From IMG/VR virus record IMGVR_UViG_3300028831_000260, positions 1-33,001 of that record: a stretch of 33,001 nucleotides of DNA; one strand, 5' to 3'. The stretch comes from a virus. The translations under genes were made by a program, and so were the position numbers. This document shows, piece after piece, positions 1 to 8,142 of this stretch (its first letter is position 1; every line of letters begins with the position of its first letter). The notes beneath the pieces are model-generated. The model worked only from the letters and a program-made list of their open reading frames with translations, was not told the origin of the DNA and ran no database searches.

Positions 1-32
1 CACTCTTTCCCTACACGACGCTCTTCCGATCT
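1..32 (+). other. Illumina adapter read-through (not biological)
   Basis: These bases match the Illumina TruSeq read 1 adapter lacking its leading A, ending in the characteristic GCTCTTCCGATCT. They are residual library adapter, so the phage sequence starts at base 33 and the window start is a contig end. Adapter joined to contig sequence usually comes from inserts that end at that point. Confidence 0.97.
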
Positions 33-85
33 GAAAGTTTTCGCGCGGTTCATTTCGGATCTTTCTTCGCGCGTAGTGACGGACG
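33..85. other. Terminal non-coding region, candidate packaging (cos/pac) site
   Basis: This is a short A/T-richer stretch between the adapter and the small terminase gene. It holds two direct copies of TTCGCGCG (40-47 and 66-73, 26 bases apart) and a GAAAG/CTTTC inverted pair (33-37 and 61-65). Actinophage cos sites and small-terminase binding sites normally lie just upstream of the small terminase gene. The location fits, but function is inferred. Confidence 0.4.
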
Positions 86-556
86 GTGATGGCGGTGGGT
101 GCTCGCGGACAGTTACGAATCCCGCGCCGGTTACAGTCCGTGCCGGGCGAGGGTGGTGGCGCTGGGCAACGGACAGCTGCTGACGTAGCGCGACCGCGAC
201 CGCCGGAGAAGCCAGCGACGTTGCCCGCGGACCTGCACCGGGCGTGGGACGAGATGGTCTCGGCGCTGGACGAGGCCGGGCTGATCGCTCGATGCGACGG
301 GTTGGCGTTGGAGTTGGCGCTGCGCCACCACCAGGCTGCGGTGCAGGCCAGCAACGAGCTGGCAGCGTCGGGTTCGGTGTCGGTCGAGGATCGACAGCAG
401 GGACGGTTGGCGAAGCACCCGGCCGACCAGACGTTCCGGGGCCAGTCGTTGGCGTTCCTGGAGTTCGCGAAGCAGCTGGGGCTGACGTTCGTGGCTCGTG
501 CGCGCACACCGCTGCCCGACGCGGAGCAGACAGGCGCAAAGAACCCCTTCGCATAG
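86..556 (+). CDS. terS: Terminase small subunit, P27-like
   Basis: The 156-residue product has a basic, Pro-rich N-terminus followed by a helical region near residues 40-130 (WDEMVSALDEAGLIARCDG, then ALELALRHHQAA and FLEFAKQLGL). That resembles P27-family small terminases, which recognise phage DNA and present it to the large subunit. Position and length fit: it is the first gene of the packaging module. Start choice is open between GTG 86 and ATG 89, with no good ribosome binding site, perhaps because the real leader lies close to the contig end. The annotation rests on helical pattern plus context rather than a sharp motif. Confidence 0.75.
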   Translation: MMAVGARGQLRIPRRLQSVPGEGGGAGQRTAADVARPRPPEKPATLPADLHRAWDEMVSALDEAGLIARCDGLALELALRHHQAAVQASNELAASGSVSVEDRQQGRLAKHPADQTFRGQSLAFLEFAKQLGLTFVARARTPLPDAEQTGAKNPFA

Positions 557-574
557 TGCGATATTATCCATGTT

Positions 575-1327
575 GTGGGGTTTTGTGTAGTCGAGAGCTG
601 CGACCGGCCGGTTTACAAGCGGGCGCTGTGCATGGCTCACGAGCGCAGGCTGCGGATTCACGGCGACGTCCAGGCCGACAAGCCGGTGCGCTCGTTCACG
701 CGTGGTGGGGCGGCGTGTCTGATCGGCGGCTGCGGTCGTCGTGCCGTTTCGCGGGGTATCTGCCACACGCACAACGAGCGGCAGCGCCGCACGGGGTCGG
801 TGCAGGCCCGCCAACCGGTCCGTGACCACTTCGCCGGGTCACCCCCGTGCCGGGTCGATGGCTGCGGCCGGCTGTCGAGCGCGAAGGGTTACTGTCCGCC
901 GCACTACCAGCGGTGGCGTCGGCTCGGGGTGCCGGGCAAGGCTGAGATCCGCGTCGGGCAGGAGCGCTATGTCGAGCCCGGCAGCGGGTACGCGTGGATT
1001 CGTGTTGCGGAGGGTCACCCGGTTCGCCGGGCGGGCCTGCGAATGCTGGAGCACCGCGCCGTGATGGAGATGGTCCTCGGCCGCGCTCTTCGCGGCGAGG
1101 AGACCGTGCATCACCGCAACGGGGTGCGTGACGACAACAGGCCCGCGAATCTGGAGCTCTGGTCGTCCTCGCACGCATCGGGGCAACGTGTGACTGATCT
1201 TCTGTCGTGGGCTAGGAGCCTCATCGAGACGTACGGCGACGAGGAAGGTTTGCTGACTACTTCGGAGGGGGCTAGCGATGCAGTTGCCTCCCAAGGAAGA
1301 GGTCGAAAGGCTCAAACTCAGCCCTGA
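575..1327 (+). CDS. HNH endonuclease with three tandem zinc-knuckle-like motifs
   Basis: The 250-residue protein carries three copies of C-x4-C-x9-C-x2-H: C4/C9/C19/H22, C48/C53/C63/H66 and C92/C97/C107/H110. An HNH_3-type nuclease core follows at about residues 155-200 (EHRAVME, then VHHRNGVRDDNRPANLELW). HNH proteins beside terminases assist cos cleavage in several HK97-like phages; others are free-standing homing nucleases. It sits between the two terminase genes, and its last 50 bases overlap the large terminase start, which suggests coupling. GTG 575 lacks an obvious Shine-Dalgarno, but a later start would delete the first zinc motif. Which role it has cannot be told from sequence alone. 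Confidence 0.85.
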   Translation: MGFCVVESCDRPVYKRALCMAHERRLRIHGDVQADKPVRSFTRGGAACLIGGCGRRAVSRGICHTHNERQRRTGSVQARQPVRDHFAGSPPCRVDGCGRLSSAKGYCPPHYQRWRRLGVPGKAEIRVGQERYVEPGSGYAWIRVAEGHPVRRAGLRMLEHRAVMEMVLGRALRGEETVHHRNGVRDDNRPANLELWSSSHASGQRVTDLLSWARSLIETYGDEEGLLTTSEGASDAVASQGRGRKAQTQP

Positions 1328-2987
1328 GATCGCCTGGTATTTGACTAGTCGTGGCTATAGCCTGCCGGAGTGCCCGCCGAAGATTAAGACGCCTGAGCCG
1401 CGGGACGCGGGCGGCGCCTACTTTGACCCGGAGCGGGTGGACCGCGTTGTCGACGTATTCCGCAGGTTGCGGCACACGCAGGGCAAGTGGAGCGGTCGCC
1501 CGATTGAGCTGCGTGCCTGGCAGATCGCCTACCTGATCGGCCCGACCTACGGGTGGGTGCGGAAGAACGCCGACGGGATCGTGGTGCGCATTATCCGCGC
1601 CCAGTACCTCGATATCCCGAGGAAGAACGCGAAGACCACGATCGGCGGCGGGCAGTGCATTTACCTAACCTGCGCCGATGGTGAGCCTGGCGCGCAGGTG
1701 TTCGCGTTGGCTTCGCGGAAGGACCAGGCCCGGTTCTGCTTCGACCCGGTTCGACAGCTCGCCACACAGGCTCCGGATCTGAAGGGGCACGTCAAGCCGC
1801 TGCGCGACCGCATCATTCATCAGCGAACTGGGTCGTACTTCGCTGTGATGTCATCGGCTGGCGACGCCATGCACGGTGCGTCTCCGCACGCCGCATTCGT
1901 CGATGAGGTCCACGTGCACAAGACGCGCGACCTGATGGATGCAGTCGAGTCCGGCACGGGTGCACGGGCGCAGCCGCTCATCATGTACGCCACCACGGCG
2001 GATGAGGGCACGCCGCACACGCCGTACACTCTGTTGCGCCAGTATTGCGAGCAGATCGCGGCCGGCACGGTCCGCGACGAGTCGTTCTACGGTGTGGTGT
2101 TCGGGGTCGAGGAGTCTGACGATCCTTTTGTTGAGGAGACGTGGCTGCGGGCCAACCCTGGCTGCGCGGCGGGGGACAGCCCGACGTTGGAGTTCCTCCA
2201 GGCGGAGGCGACGAAGGCGCAGCAGTCGCCAGCGCACCTGGCTCGGTTCCAAAGGTTGCATTTGGGGATTCGGACGAAACAGTCGTCCCGGTTTTTCACG
2301 TTGGCGGAGTGGGACCGTTCCGCGGGTATGGTCCGCCCGGACCAGTTGGTGGGTGCGACCGCCTATGGCGGTTTGGATTTGGGGTCTACAAGCGATTTGA
2401 CGTCGTTGTGTTGGGTTTTCCCGCGTGCCCCGGGTCATGATGTGTTGTGGCGGTTCTGGGTACCGGAGGCCCGTATCCAGGATTTGGATCGTCGTACGGC
2501 GGGTTCGGCGTCGGTGTGGGTGCGGCAGGGCTGGTTGCACACCACTGATGGGAACGTCACCGACTATGAGGCGGTGAAGGCGCAGATTCTGCGGGATTTG
2601 GGCGAGTTCCAGGTTTTGGAGCTGGCCTATGACCCGTGGAACGCGACGGATCTGGTGAACCGGCTGGTGGCTGAGGGTGCCCCGATGGTGCAGGTCCGGC
2701 AGGGTTACGGCTCGTTGTCGGCGCCGCTGAAGGAAGTGAAGCGGCTGTTGGCGGAGTCCACCACAGCCCAGCCGATGTTGCGGCACGGCGGGAACCCGGT
2801 GGCCCGGTGGATGGTGGATAACCTGGCGGTGGCGATGGACGCGGCCGGGAACGTGAAACCGGACAAGGCGAACGCCTCCGAGAAGATTGATGGCGTTTCT
2901 GCGTTGGTGACGGCGATGGCCCGGGCGATGCATCATCAGCCACCGCGGCGTTCGGCTTATGAATCCGGCGGCCTTGTCGTCGTTTGA
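1278..2987 (+). CDS. terL: Terminase large subunit
   Basis: The 569-residue protein is the ATP-driven DNA packaging motor and nuclease docking on the portal. It has an atypical Walker A in IPRKNAKTT (residues 113-121), Walker B AAFVDE (205-210), the coupling motif YATT (237-240), and a C-terminal RNase H-like nuclease with acidic strands GGLDLGSTSD (364-373), AYDPW and EKIDGVSAL. Length matches Terminase_1 family members of HK97-like phages. The start is ATG 1278, preceded by GGAGGGG at 1264-1270, inside the end of the HNH gene. No frameshift or missing motif is seen. Confidence 0.96.
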   Translation: MQLPPKEEVERLKLSPEIAWYLTSRGYSLPECPPKIKTPEPRDAGGAYFDPERVDRVVDVFRRLRHTQGKWSGRPIELRAWQIAYLIGPTYGWVRKNADGIVVRIIRAQYLDIPRKNAKTTIGGGQCIYLTCADGEPGAQVFALASRKDQARFCFDPVRQLATQAPDLKGHVKPLRDRIIHQRTGSYFAVMSSAGDAMHGASPHAAFVDEVHVHKTRDLMDAVESGTGARAQPLIMYATTADEGTPHTPYTLLRQYCEQIAAGTVRDESFYGVVFGVEESDDPFVEETWLRANPGCAAGDSPTLEFLQAEATKAQQSPAHLARFQRLHLGIRTKQSSRFFTLAEWDRSAGMVRPDQLVGATAYGGLDLGSTSDLTSLCWVFPRAPGHDVLWRFWVPEARIQDLDRRTAGSASVWVRQGWLHTTDGNVTDYEAVKAQILRDLGEFQVLELAYDPWNATDLVNRLVAEGAPMVQVRQGYGSLSAPLKEVKRLLAESTTAQPMLRHGGNPVARWMVDNLAVAMDAAGNVKPDKANASEKIDGVSALVTAMARAMHHQPPRRSAYESGGLVVV

Positions 2988-3014
2988 CCCTTTAGTGCGA
3001 GGCGGGAGGCCGGC

Positions 3015-3299
3015 GTGTCCGCTCTCCTGGTCCTCATTGGTGTGTCTGCGGTGGCTGTGGGTGTCGCGGTGTGGTTTGTGGCGCAGGTGGTGTGGGCGAA
3101 CCGTGTGGCGTTACACCGGAAGGTCATCGTGAACCTTGTCGGTGACCGGGCCATTTCGGGGGTGCTGTGGTGTCGCCGCGGTGGGCTTGTGGTGTTGAAG
3201 CAGGCGGAGCTGCACGAGCCGGGCGCGGGCCCGGTCCGGATGGACGGCGACGTTCTAATTGAGCGTTCGCGGGTCGATTTTGTTCAGGTGGCGGGCTGA
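3015..3299 (+). CDS. Small membrane-anchored protein between terminase and portal
   Basis: The 94-residue product begins with one strong hydrophobic helix (about residues 3-27, ALLVLIGVSAVAVGVAVWFV) followed by a basic soluble tail. GTG 3015 is preceded by GGGAGG at 3004-3009. Its stop overlaps the portal ATG as TGATG, so the two are probably translationally coupled. Small hypothetical genes at this position are frequent in actinophages. I do not recognise a family and propose no function. Confidence 0.7.
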   Translation: MSALLVLIGVSAVAVGVAVWFVAQVVWANRVALHRKVIVNLVGDRAISGVLWCRRGGLVVLKQAELHEPGAGPVRMDGDVLIERSRVDFVQVAG

Positions 3300-5266
3300 T
3301 GCCGTTCGTGCTGTCGGGGGGGCAGCTTGCCACGGTGGGGTCACCGCCGCCTTCGTGGTCGGCCCCGGCCGGTTTGACTGTCGGGAGTGTCACGTTGGAG
3401 TACGCCGCGATTTGGCGGACCCAGCCGCAGGTTCGGACGGTCACGGCGTTCCTGGCCCGCAACCTCGCCCAGATCGGGCTGCATCCGTACCGGCGGGTGT
3501 CGGACACCGATCGGGAACGGGTCACGGATCATCCGCTGGCCGCGTTGCTGGGCCGGCCGACCCCGACGATGACGCAGTACCGGTTCCTGAACACCCTCGT
3601 CCTGGACATGACGATCTACGACACGTTCGTGGGTGTCAAGATCCGACCGGCGGGTGCTCCGTTGGCGTTGCAGCGGGTCGATCCGCGTCGGGTCACCCCG
3701 ATCGGGAGCGACCCGTTCGACCCGGCCGGGTTCGAGATCCGCGGGAACCGGTCGAAGCGGCAGATCCCCGCCGATCAGGTGGTGTTCCTGCGCGGCTACA
3801 ACCCTGATGACGCCCGGTGGGGTTCCCCGCCGATGGAGGCGCTTCGGGGTCTGCTCGCGGAGGGGTACAGCGCCGAGACGTGGCGGGCGCAGCTGTGGCG
3901 CAACCAGGCCCGCGCGGCCGGCTATCTGCGTCGCCCGCTGGAGGCCCCACCGTGGTCGGATGAGGCGAAGAGCCGGTTCCGGGACCACTGGCACGCCCAG
4001 TACGCCGGCGACGGCCCCGAAGCGGGTGGCACCCCGATCCTTGAGGACGGGATGGAGTGGCTGGCCGCGGCGATGAAGCCGGTGGAGGCCCAGTACCTCG
4101 AGGTGCGGAAGCTGACCCGCGACGAGGTCGCGTCGGCGTATCACGTACCGCTGCCGATGGTTGGGATCCTCGAGCACGCGACCTACTCCAACATCCGGGA
4201 GCAGCACAAGCAGCTGTACCAGGATTGCCTGGGCCCGTGGATGCAGATGATCCAGCAGGATCTGACGTTGCAGCTGGTTTCGGATTTCCCCGACGCCGAC
4301 CAGATGTACGTCGAGTTCAACATCCACGAGAAGCTTCGCGGGAACTTCGAGGAGCAGGCGGCGCACCTGACCACATCGGTGGGTGGCCCGTGGATGACCC
4401 GCAACGAGGCCCGTGCCCGGTTGAACCTGCCCCAGGTCGACGGCGGCGACGAGCTGATCACCCCGTTGAATGTGGTCGAGGGTGGGCAGTCGTCCCCGAA
4501 CACCCCAACGGTTTTCGAGGAGGACGGGACGACCCGCACCAGTCGGGAGGCGCTGCGGGTGGCGTCCCGACCCGTGGTGGTGAAGTCCCGCGCTCCGGAG
4601 GGGGTTGAGCGGCGTGTCGCCGACGTTTTGGCGGCTTACTTCCGTCGGCAGCAGCGGGTGGTGTCGTCCCGGTTGGGTGCGGCGCAGAAGGCCGCCGGTT
4701 CGAAGTCGGTCACGCTGTTGGACATCTACGCGTCCGCCCGGTGGGTGGCTGAGTTGACCGCGGAGTTGTTCTCGTTGGGGTTGTCGGTGACCGAGCGGGC
4801 CGCGAAGGCGGTGCTGCGGGGGCTGTCGCTCGACCCGGATGGCTACGACGTGGACCGCACCCAGGGGTGGCTTCAGGGGCACGCGCAGCGTGTCGCCGAA
4901 CTCGTTGAGACCGACACGGCCCGCGATCTGACGGCCGCGTTGGGGGACCCGGACCCGCAGCGGGCGGTCGCGGACCTGTTCGACGGCTACGCAAGCACTA
5001 GGGCCCCGGTGGTGGCGACGTCGGAAACGACCGCGCTGTCGGGGTTCGCCGCTCAGGAGGCGGTGGAGAAGGCGGGCGTGGCGGCGTCGAAGACGTGGCG
5101 GACCACCTCCGCTGTGCCGCGTCCTTCCCATGCACGGATCAGCGGGGAGTCGGTGTCGGTGGGCGCCGAGTTCAGCAACGGCGCCCAGTTCCCCGGGGAC
5201 TGGGCGTTGCCCCCGAACGAGCGGATGGGTTGCCGCTGCGAAATGACGATCACTCTGGAGCCGTGA
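3299..5266 (+). CDS. Portal protein fused to MuF-like head morphogenesis domain
   Basis: The 655-residue protein has an HK97-type portal over about residues 25-415, including the segments LLGRPTPTMTQYRF, RGYNPDDARWGSPP, and the conserved helical region EVASAYHVPLPMVGILEHATYSNIREQHKQ broken across lines of the family pattern. Portals form the dodecameric channel at one capsid vertex. The C-terminal part (about 440-655) ends in a Mu F-like signature: a KTWRTT strand, HARISGE, then NERMGCRCEMTI with paired cysteines. MuF proteins are minor head proteins; in many phages this is a separate gene, so a single-chain fusion is notable. The downstream protease ATG overlaps its stop (TGATG). Confidence 0.92.
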   Translation: MPFVLSGGQLATVGSPPPSWSAPAGLTVGSVTLEYAAIWRTQPQVRTVTAFLARNLAQIGLHPYRRVSDTDRERVTDHPLAALLGRPTPTMTQYRFLNTLVLDMTIYDTFVGVKIRPAGAPLALQRVDPRRVTPIGSDPFDPAGFEIRGNRSKRQIPADQVVFLRGYNPDDARWGSPPMEALRGLLAEGYSAETWRAQLWRNQARAAGYLRRPLEAPPWSDEAKSRFRDHWHAQYAGDGPEAGGTPILEDGMEWLAAAMKPVEAQYLEVRKLTRDEVASAYHVPLPMVGILEHATYSNIREQHKQLYQDCLGPWMQMIQQDLTLQLVSDFPDADQMYVEFNIHEKLRGNFEEQAAHLTTSVGGPWMTRNEARARLNLPQVDGGDELITPLNVVEGGQSSPNTPTVFEEDGTTRTSREALRVASRPVVVKSRAPEGVERRVADVLAAYFRRQQRVVSSRLGAAQKAAGSKSVTLLDIYASARWVAELTAELFSLGLSVTERAAKAVLRGLSLDPDGYDVDRTQGWLQGHAQRVAELVETDTARDLTAALGDPDPQRAVADLFDGYASTRAPVVATSETTALSGFAAQEAVEKAGVAASKTWRTTSAVPRPSHARISGESVSVGAEFSNGAQFPGDWALPPNERMGCRCEMTITLEP

Positions 5267-6135
5267 TGAAGGTCAAGAGCGCGCCCGCGCAGGTCAAGAT
5301 GCTCGGGGTCGACGGTGTCGATGGGCAGCCCGGCGAGTTCAAGGCGCTGGTGTCGGTGTTCAACACCGTCGACTCGGTCAACGACGTCGTGATCCCCGGC
5401 GCGTTCAAGGCCACACTCGCCCGGTTCATGGAGAAGGGTGAACCCATCCCTGTGGTGTGGTCCCACGACTGGGACGACCCGTTCAGTCACATCGGCTACA
5501 CCACCTCGGCGGAGGAAACCCCCGCCGGGCTCGAGGTCACCGGCCGGTTGGATCTGGACAACCCGAAGGCGGCGCAGGTGTACCGCCTCCTGAAGGGCGG
5601 CCGGATCAGGGACTTCTCGTTCGCCTACGACGTGTTGGCGTCGGGCCCGGGCGAGCGGGAAGGGAAGTCGGTCACCGAGCTCCACGAGCTGGATGTGTTC
5701 GAGGTCGGCCCCACCCTTGTGGGTGCGCACCGCGGCACGGAACTGCGCGACATCAAAGCCACCGCGCCGGTGATTGTGAACGTCGACAACACCATGCCCG
5801 CGCAGCAGACCGTGGACGCCATCACTGCCGCTGTGAAGCGGTACGCCGACGGTGACCACCCCGCCGCTGCGAAGACGGGTCGGGTGTTGTCGGCGAAAAA
5901 CGAGGACCGGATCAGGCAGATCGCGGTCCTCGCCCAGGAACTTCTCGACGCGGTCAATCAGACCGGGTCGGGTCAGCAGAACGACGAAAAGGCCATGCCC
6001 GCCCAGCCCGCCAACGCCGAGGAACCCCAGGCCGCACCGGGGGTCAAGGCGGACGAGCCAGCCCGGCAGGGAGCCGCCTCCTCGCGTCTGCGTACCGCTC
6101 TCGCGCTGCTTGAGGCCGAGAGCGCTCTCTACTGA
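5266..6135 (+). CDS. HK97-family prohead protease with scaffold-like C-terminus
   Basis: The 289-residue protein is a capsid maturation serine protease of the HK97 gp4/U35 type, which cleaves scaffold segments during head assembly. The likely catalytic His is H67 in VVWSHDW and the Ser is S118 in RDFSFAY, followed by the ELDVFEVGPTLVGA strand. Residues about 180-289 are Ala/Gln/Glu-rich and low in structure, consistent with an attached scaffold or delivery tail. The start is ATG 5266, overlapping the portal stop; upstream extension of this frame lies inside the portal gene and is rejected. Confidence 0.93.
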   Translation: MKVKSAPAQVKMLGVDGVDGQPGEFKALVSVFNTVDSVNDVVIPGAFKATLARFMEKGEPIPVVWSHDWDDPFSHIGYTTSAEETPAGLEVTGRLDLDNPKAAQVYRLLKGGRIRDFSFAYDVLASGPGEREGKSVTELHELDVFEVGPTLVGAHRGTELRDIKATAPVIVNVDNTMPAQQTVDAITAAVKRYADGDHPAAAKTGRVLSAKNEDRIRQIAVLAQELLDAVNQTGSGQQNDEKAMPAQPANAEEPQAAPGVKADEPARQGAASSRLRTALALLEAESALY

Positions 6136-6151
6136 CGCTTAGGAGACCCGC

Positions 6152-7504
6152 GTGACTACCACGCTTCCCCGGGTCGAAGCTCTCACCGAGGAGCTGAAGG
6201 CCCACCTGAAGGCGGCCCGCGACATCGCAGCCGCCGCCGAGAACGACAACCGTGACTACACCGACGCTGAGCGGACCCAGCTCACCGAGCTGATGGGCAA
6301 GGCCAGCGAGGCGAAGGTCGGCCTGGAGAAGGCCCGCCAGGACGCGAAGGTCCGTGACGCCATCGCCGATCTGGGTGAGGGCATCGGGGTCAACGAGAAG
6401 GCCGACGAGAAGCGCACCGCGACCGGGCTGATCGTCCCCGACTCCGGCAAGTCCATCGGCGAGCACTACGTGTCCTCAGGCGAGTACAAGGGGATGTTGG
6501 AGTCCGTCCCGGGTGGCCAGTTCACCAAGCAGCACCGGGTGCAGTCCCGCCCGGTGGGGTTTGAGCGGCTGCTGCCGGGCAAGGGCGGTCAGAAGGCTCT
6601 CGTCACGGGTGTTTCGGACACTTCCGCGGGGGCGTTCATCCCTGGTGCGGACCTGGGTTTACAGGTGGGGTTGTCGCCGTTCCAGCGGCCCCTGACCCTG
6701 CGGGACCTTGTCACGCAGGGCAACACGACCTCTGACTCGATCGAGTATGTGCGGGTCACTGGTATCACGAACAACGCGGCGCCGGTTGCTGAGGCGACCT
6801 CGTCGGGCCCGCAGACGGTGTCTGGGGCGAACCTGGTCAACGCGGTCGGTGGTGGCTACAAGCCTGAGTCGGGGATCGCGGTCGCCCGGGTCACGACCGC
6901 GGTGAAGACGATCGCGCACTGGATTCCGGTGACGAAGCGGGCCCTCGCCGACGCCGCCCAGATGGTCACCTTGATTGACAACTTCCTCCAGTACGGCTTG
7001 GAGGAGGAACTCGAAGACCAGATGATCGCCGGTGATGGCACCGGGGAGAACTTCGAGGGCCTCGGCAACGTTTCGGGCGTTCAGGCGCAGGCGTGGGACA
7101 CCAACCTGTTGACGACGCTGCGGAAGGCGAAGACGAAGGTCCGCGTCGGTGGCCGTTCGGTCCCGAACGGGTTCGCGCTCAACCCGGCCGACGTCGAAGC
7201 GCTCGATCTGCTCACCGACAACGAGGCCCGCTACTACTGGGGTGGTCCCGCGCAGCAGGGGATGCCCGGCACCACCCTGTGGGGTCTGCCGGTCATCGAA
7301 ACCGAGGCTGTGCCGGCCGGCACCGGCTACTGCGGTGATTTCCGGAAGGCGATCCTGTGGGACCGCCAGCAGTCGACCATCACGACCACGGACAGCCACG
7401 CCGACTTCTTCATCCGCAACCTAGTGGCGATCTTGGCCGAGCTCCGCGCAGCCTTCGGTGTGCTCCAGCCGTCGGCGTTCGCGGAGATCGACCTCACGCC
7501 GTAG
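6152..7504 (+). CDS. Major capsid protein, HK97 fold
   Basis: The 450-residue protein has an N-terminal helical, highly charged delta/scaffold region (about 1-110, with repeated EELKAHLKAARD and EAKVGLEKARQD helices), which the upstream protease probably removes. The capsid core follows from about residue 130, with the typical SIEYVRVTGITNNAAPVAEA strand, a GGYKPESGI E-loop region, the TVKTIAHWIPVTKRALAD-type helix and the DGTGENFEGL segment. It builds the icosahedral shell. GTG 6152 is preceded by AGGAGA at 6141-6146. Length and order (portal, protease, capsid) are standard. Confidence 0.96.
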   Translation: MTTTLPRVEALTEELKAHLKAARDIAAAAENDNRDYTDAERTQLTELMGKASEAKVGLEKARQDAKVRDAIADLGEGIGVNEKADEKRTATGLIVPDSGKSIGEHYVSSGEYKGMLESVPGGQFTKQHRVQSRPVGFERLLPGKGGQKALVTGVSDTSAGAFIPGADLGLQVGLSPFQRPLTLRDLVTQGNTTSDSIEYVRVTGITNNAAPVAEATSSGPQTVSGANLVNAVGGGYKPESGIAVARVTTAVKTIAHWIPVTKRALADAAQMVTLIDNFLQYGLEEELEDQMIAGDGTGENFEGLGNVSGVQAQAWDTNLLTTLRKAKTKVRVGGRSVPNGFALNPADVEALDLLTDNEARYYWGGPAQQGMPGTTLWGLPVIETEAVPAGTGYCGDFRKAILWDRQQSTITTTDSHADFFIRNLVAILAELRAAFGVLQPSAFAEIDLTP

Positions 7505-7537
7505 TTCGTCACCGAGCCCGTCTGGGAGGTTATGACC

Positions 7538-7726
7538 ATGGCCTACGCGAATCCTTCGGCCGGTGCCCGGCGCGGTGACTACACCGAGGTCGCGGTGGCG
7601 AATGTCGCCACCGCGAACGCTGATGCCACCTACGGCCAACCCGAAGCCGACCTGATCAACGAGTTGAAGGCGAAGCTCAACGCGACCTTGGTCGAGCTCC
7701 GCAACGCCGGGATCATCGCGCCCTGA
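7538..7726 (+). CDS. Small capsid-adjacent protein, possible head decoration
   Basis: The 62-residue protein is directly downstream of the capsid gene. It ends in a short coiled-coil-like helix, LINELKAKLNATLVELRNAGIIA, split by family-typical small residues; similar C-termini occur on head-fiber or decoration proteins of other phages. GGGAGG at 7524-7529 has good spacing to ATG 7538 and is too close to the in-frame ATG 7532, so 7538 is chosen. Its stop overlaps the next start (TGATG). The decoration role is inferred from position and the helix only. Confidence 0.6.
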   Translation: MAYANPSAGARRGDYTEVAVANVATANADATYGQPEADLINELKAKLNATLVELRNAGIIAP

Positions 7727-8142
7727 TGGCCCTTCCTGTCTGCCCCGTCTGTGGTGCCGCGCACGTCCTGTGTGGCACCACAGCGGGGTGGTCCGGCACC
7801 GCCCTCGACATCCCTACCAACACGAGGAGGCCCGCTGTGGGCGACGACAAGGCGCCGGACAAGGCGCGCTACGAGGTCCCGAGCCGCAACTCCACGATGG
7901 TCGTGAAGCTGACCCCGGAGGAGGCGGAGGCGTTGTACGGCGACTCCGCGAAGCGTGTCGGGGATGCCCGGGCGGCGCAGCCGCAGCCGGTGGGGGTGCC
8001 GCCGTACGCGGGTCCGGTCCCCGCCCCGGGCGAGTCGGTGGTGTCGTCTGACGCTGTCGATGACGGCGACCGTTCTTCCGCGTCGGACGCGGCGCCGAAG
8101 CGGCGCGCCACCGCGGCGAACAAGGCCCGCACCACCGCGTAG
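7726..8142 (+). CDS. Small Cys-motif protein with a second internal start
   Basis: The 138-residue protein starts with a zinc-ribbon-like half motif (CPVCGAAHVLC, residues 6-16) and ends in a Pro/Ala-rich, Lys/Arg-rich disordered tail. ATG 7726 overlaps the previous stop and has no ribosome binding site of its own. A second in-frame start, GTG 7837, is preceded by AGGAGG at 7825-7830, with ideal spacing, and would give a 101-residue product lacking the Cys motif. Both forms may be made. The family is unrecognised; head region location suggests a virion or assembly role. Confidence 0.6.
   Translation: MALPVCPVCGAAHVLCGTTAGWSGTALDIPTNTRRPAVGDDKAPDKARYEVPSRNSTMVVKLTPEEAEALYGDSAKRVGDARAAQPQPVGVPPYAGPVPAPGESVVSSDAVDDGDRSSASDAAPKRRATAANKARTTA

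Noticed and set aside
549-575. Promoter with TATTAT at 563-568 before the HNH gene
   Set aside because: No matching -35 box at the right distance; the A/T patch alone is not enough.
131-829. 232-codon minus-strand open frame over the terminase and HNH genes
   Set aside because: Arg/Pro/Leu-rich composition mirrors the codons of the plus-strand genes, with no ribosome binding site.
3341-5131. 596-codon minus-strand open frame under the portal gene
   Set aside because: Antisense artefact of GC-rich codons; the plus strand encodes clear portal and MuF domains.
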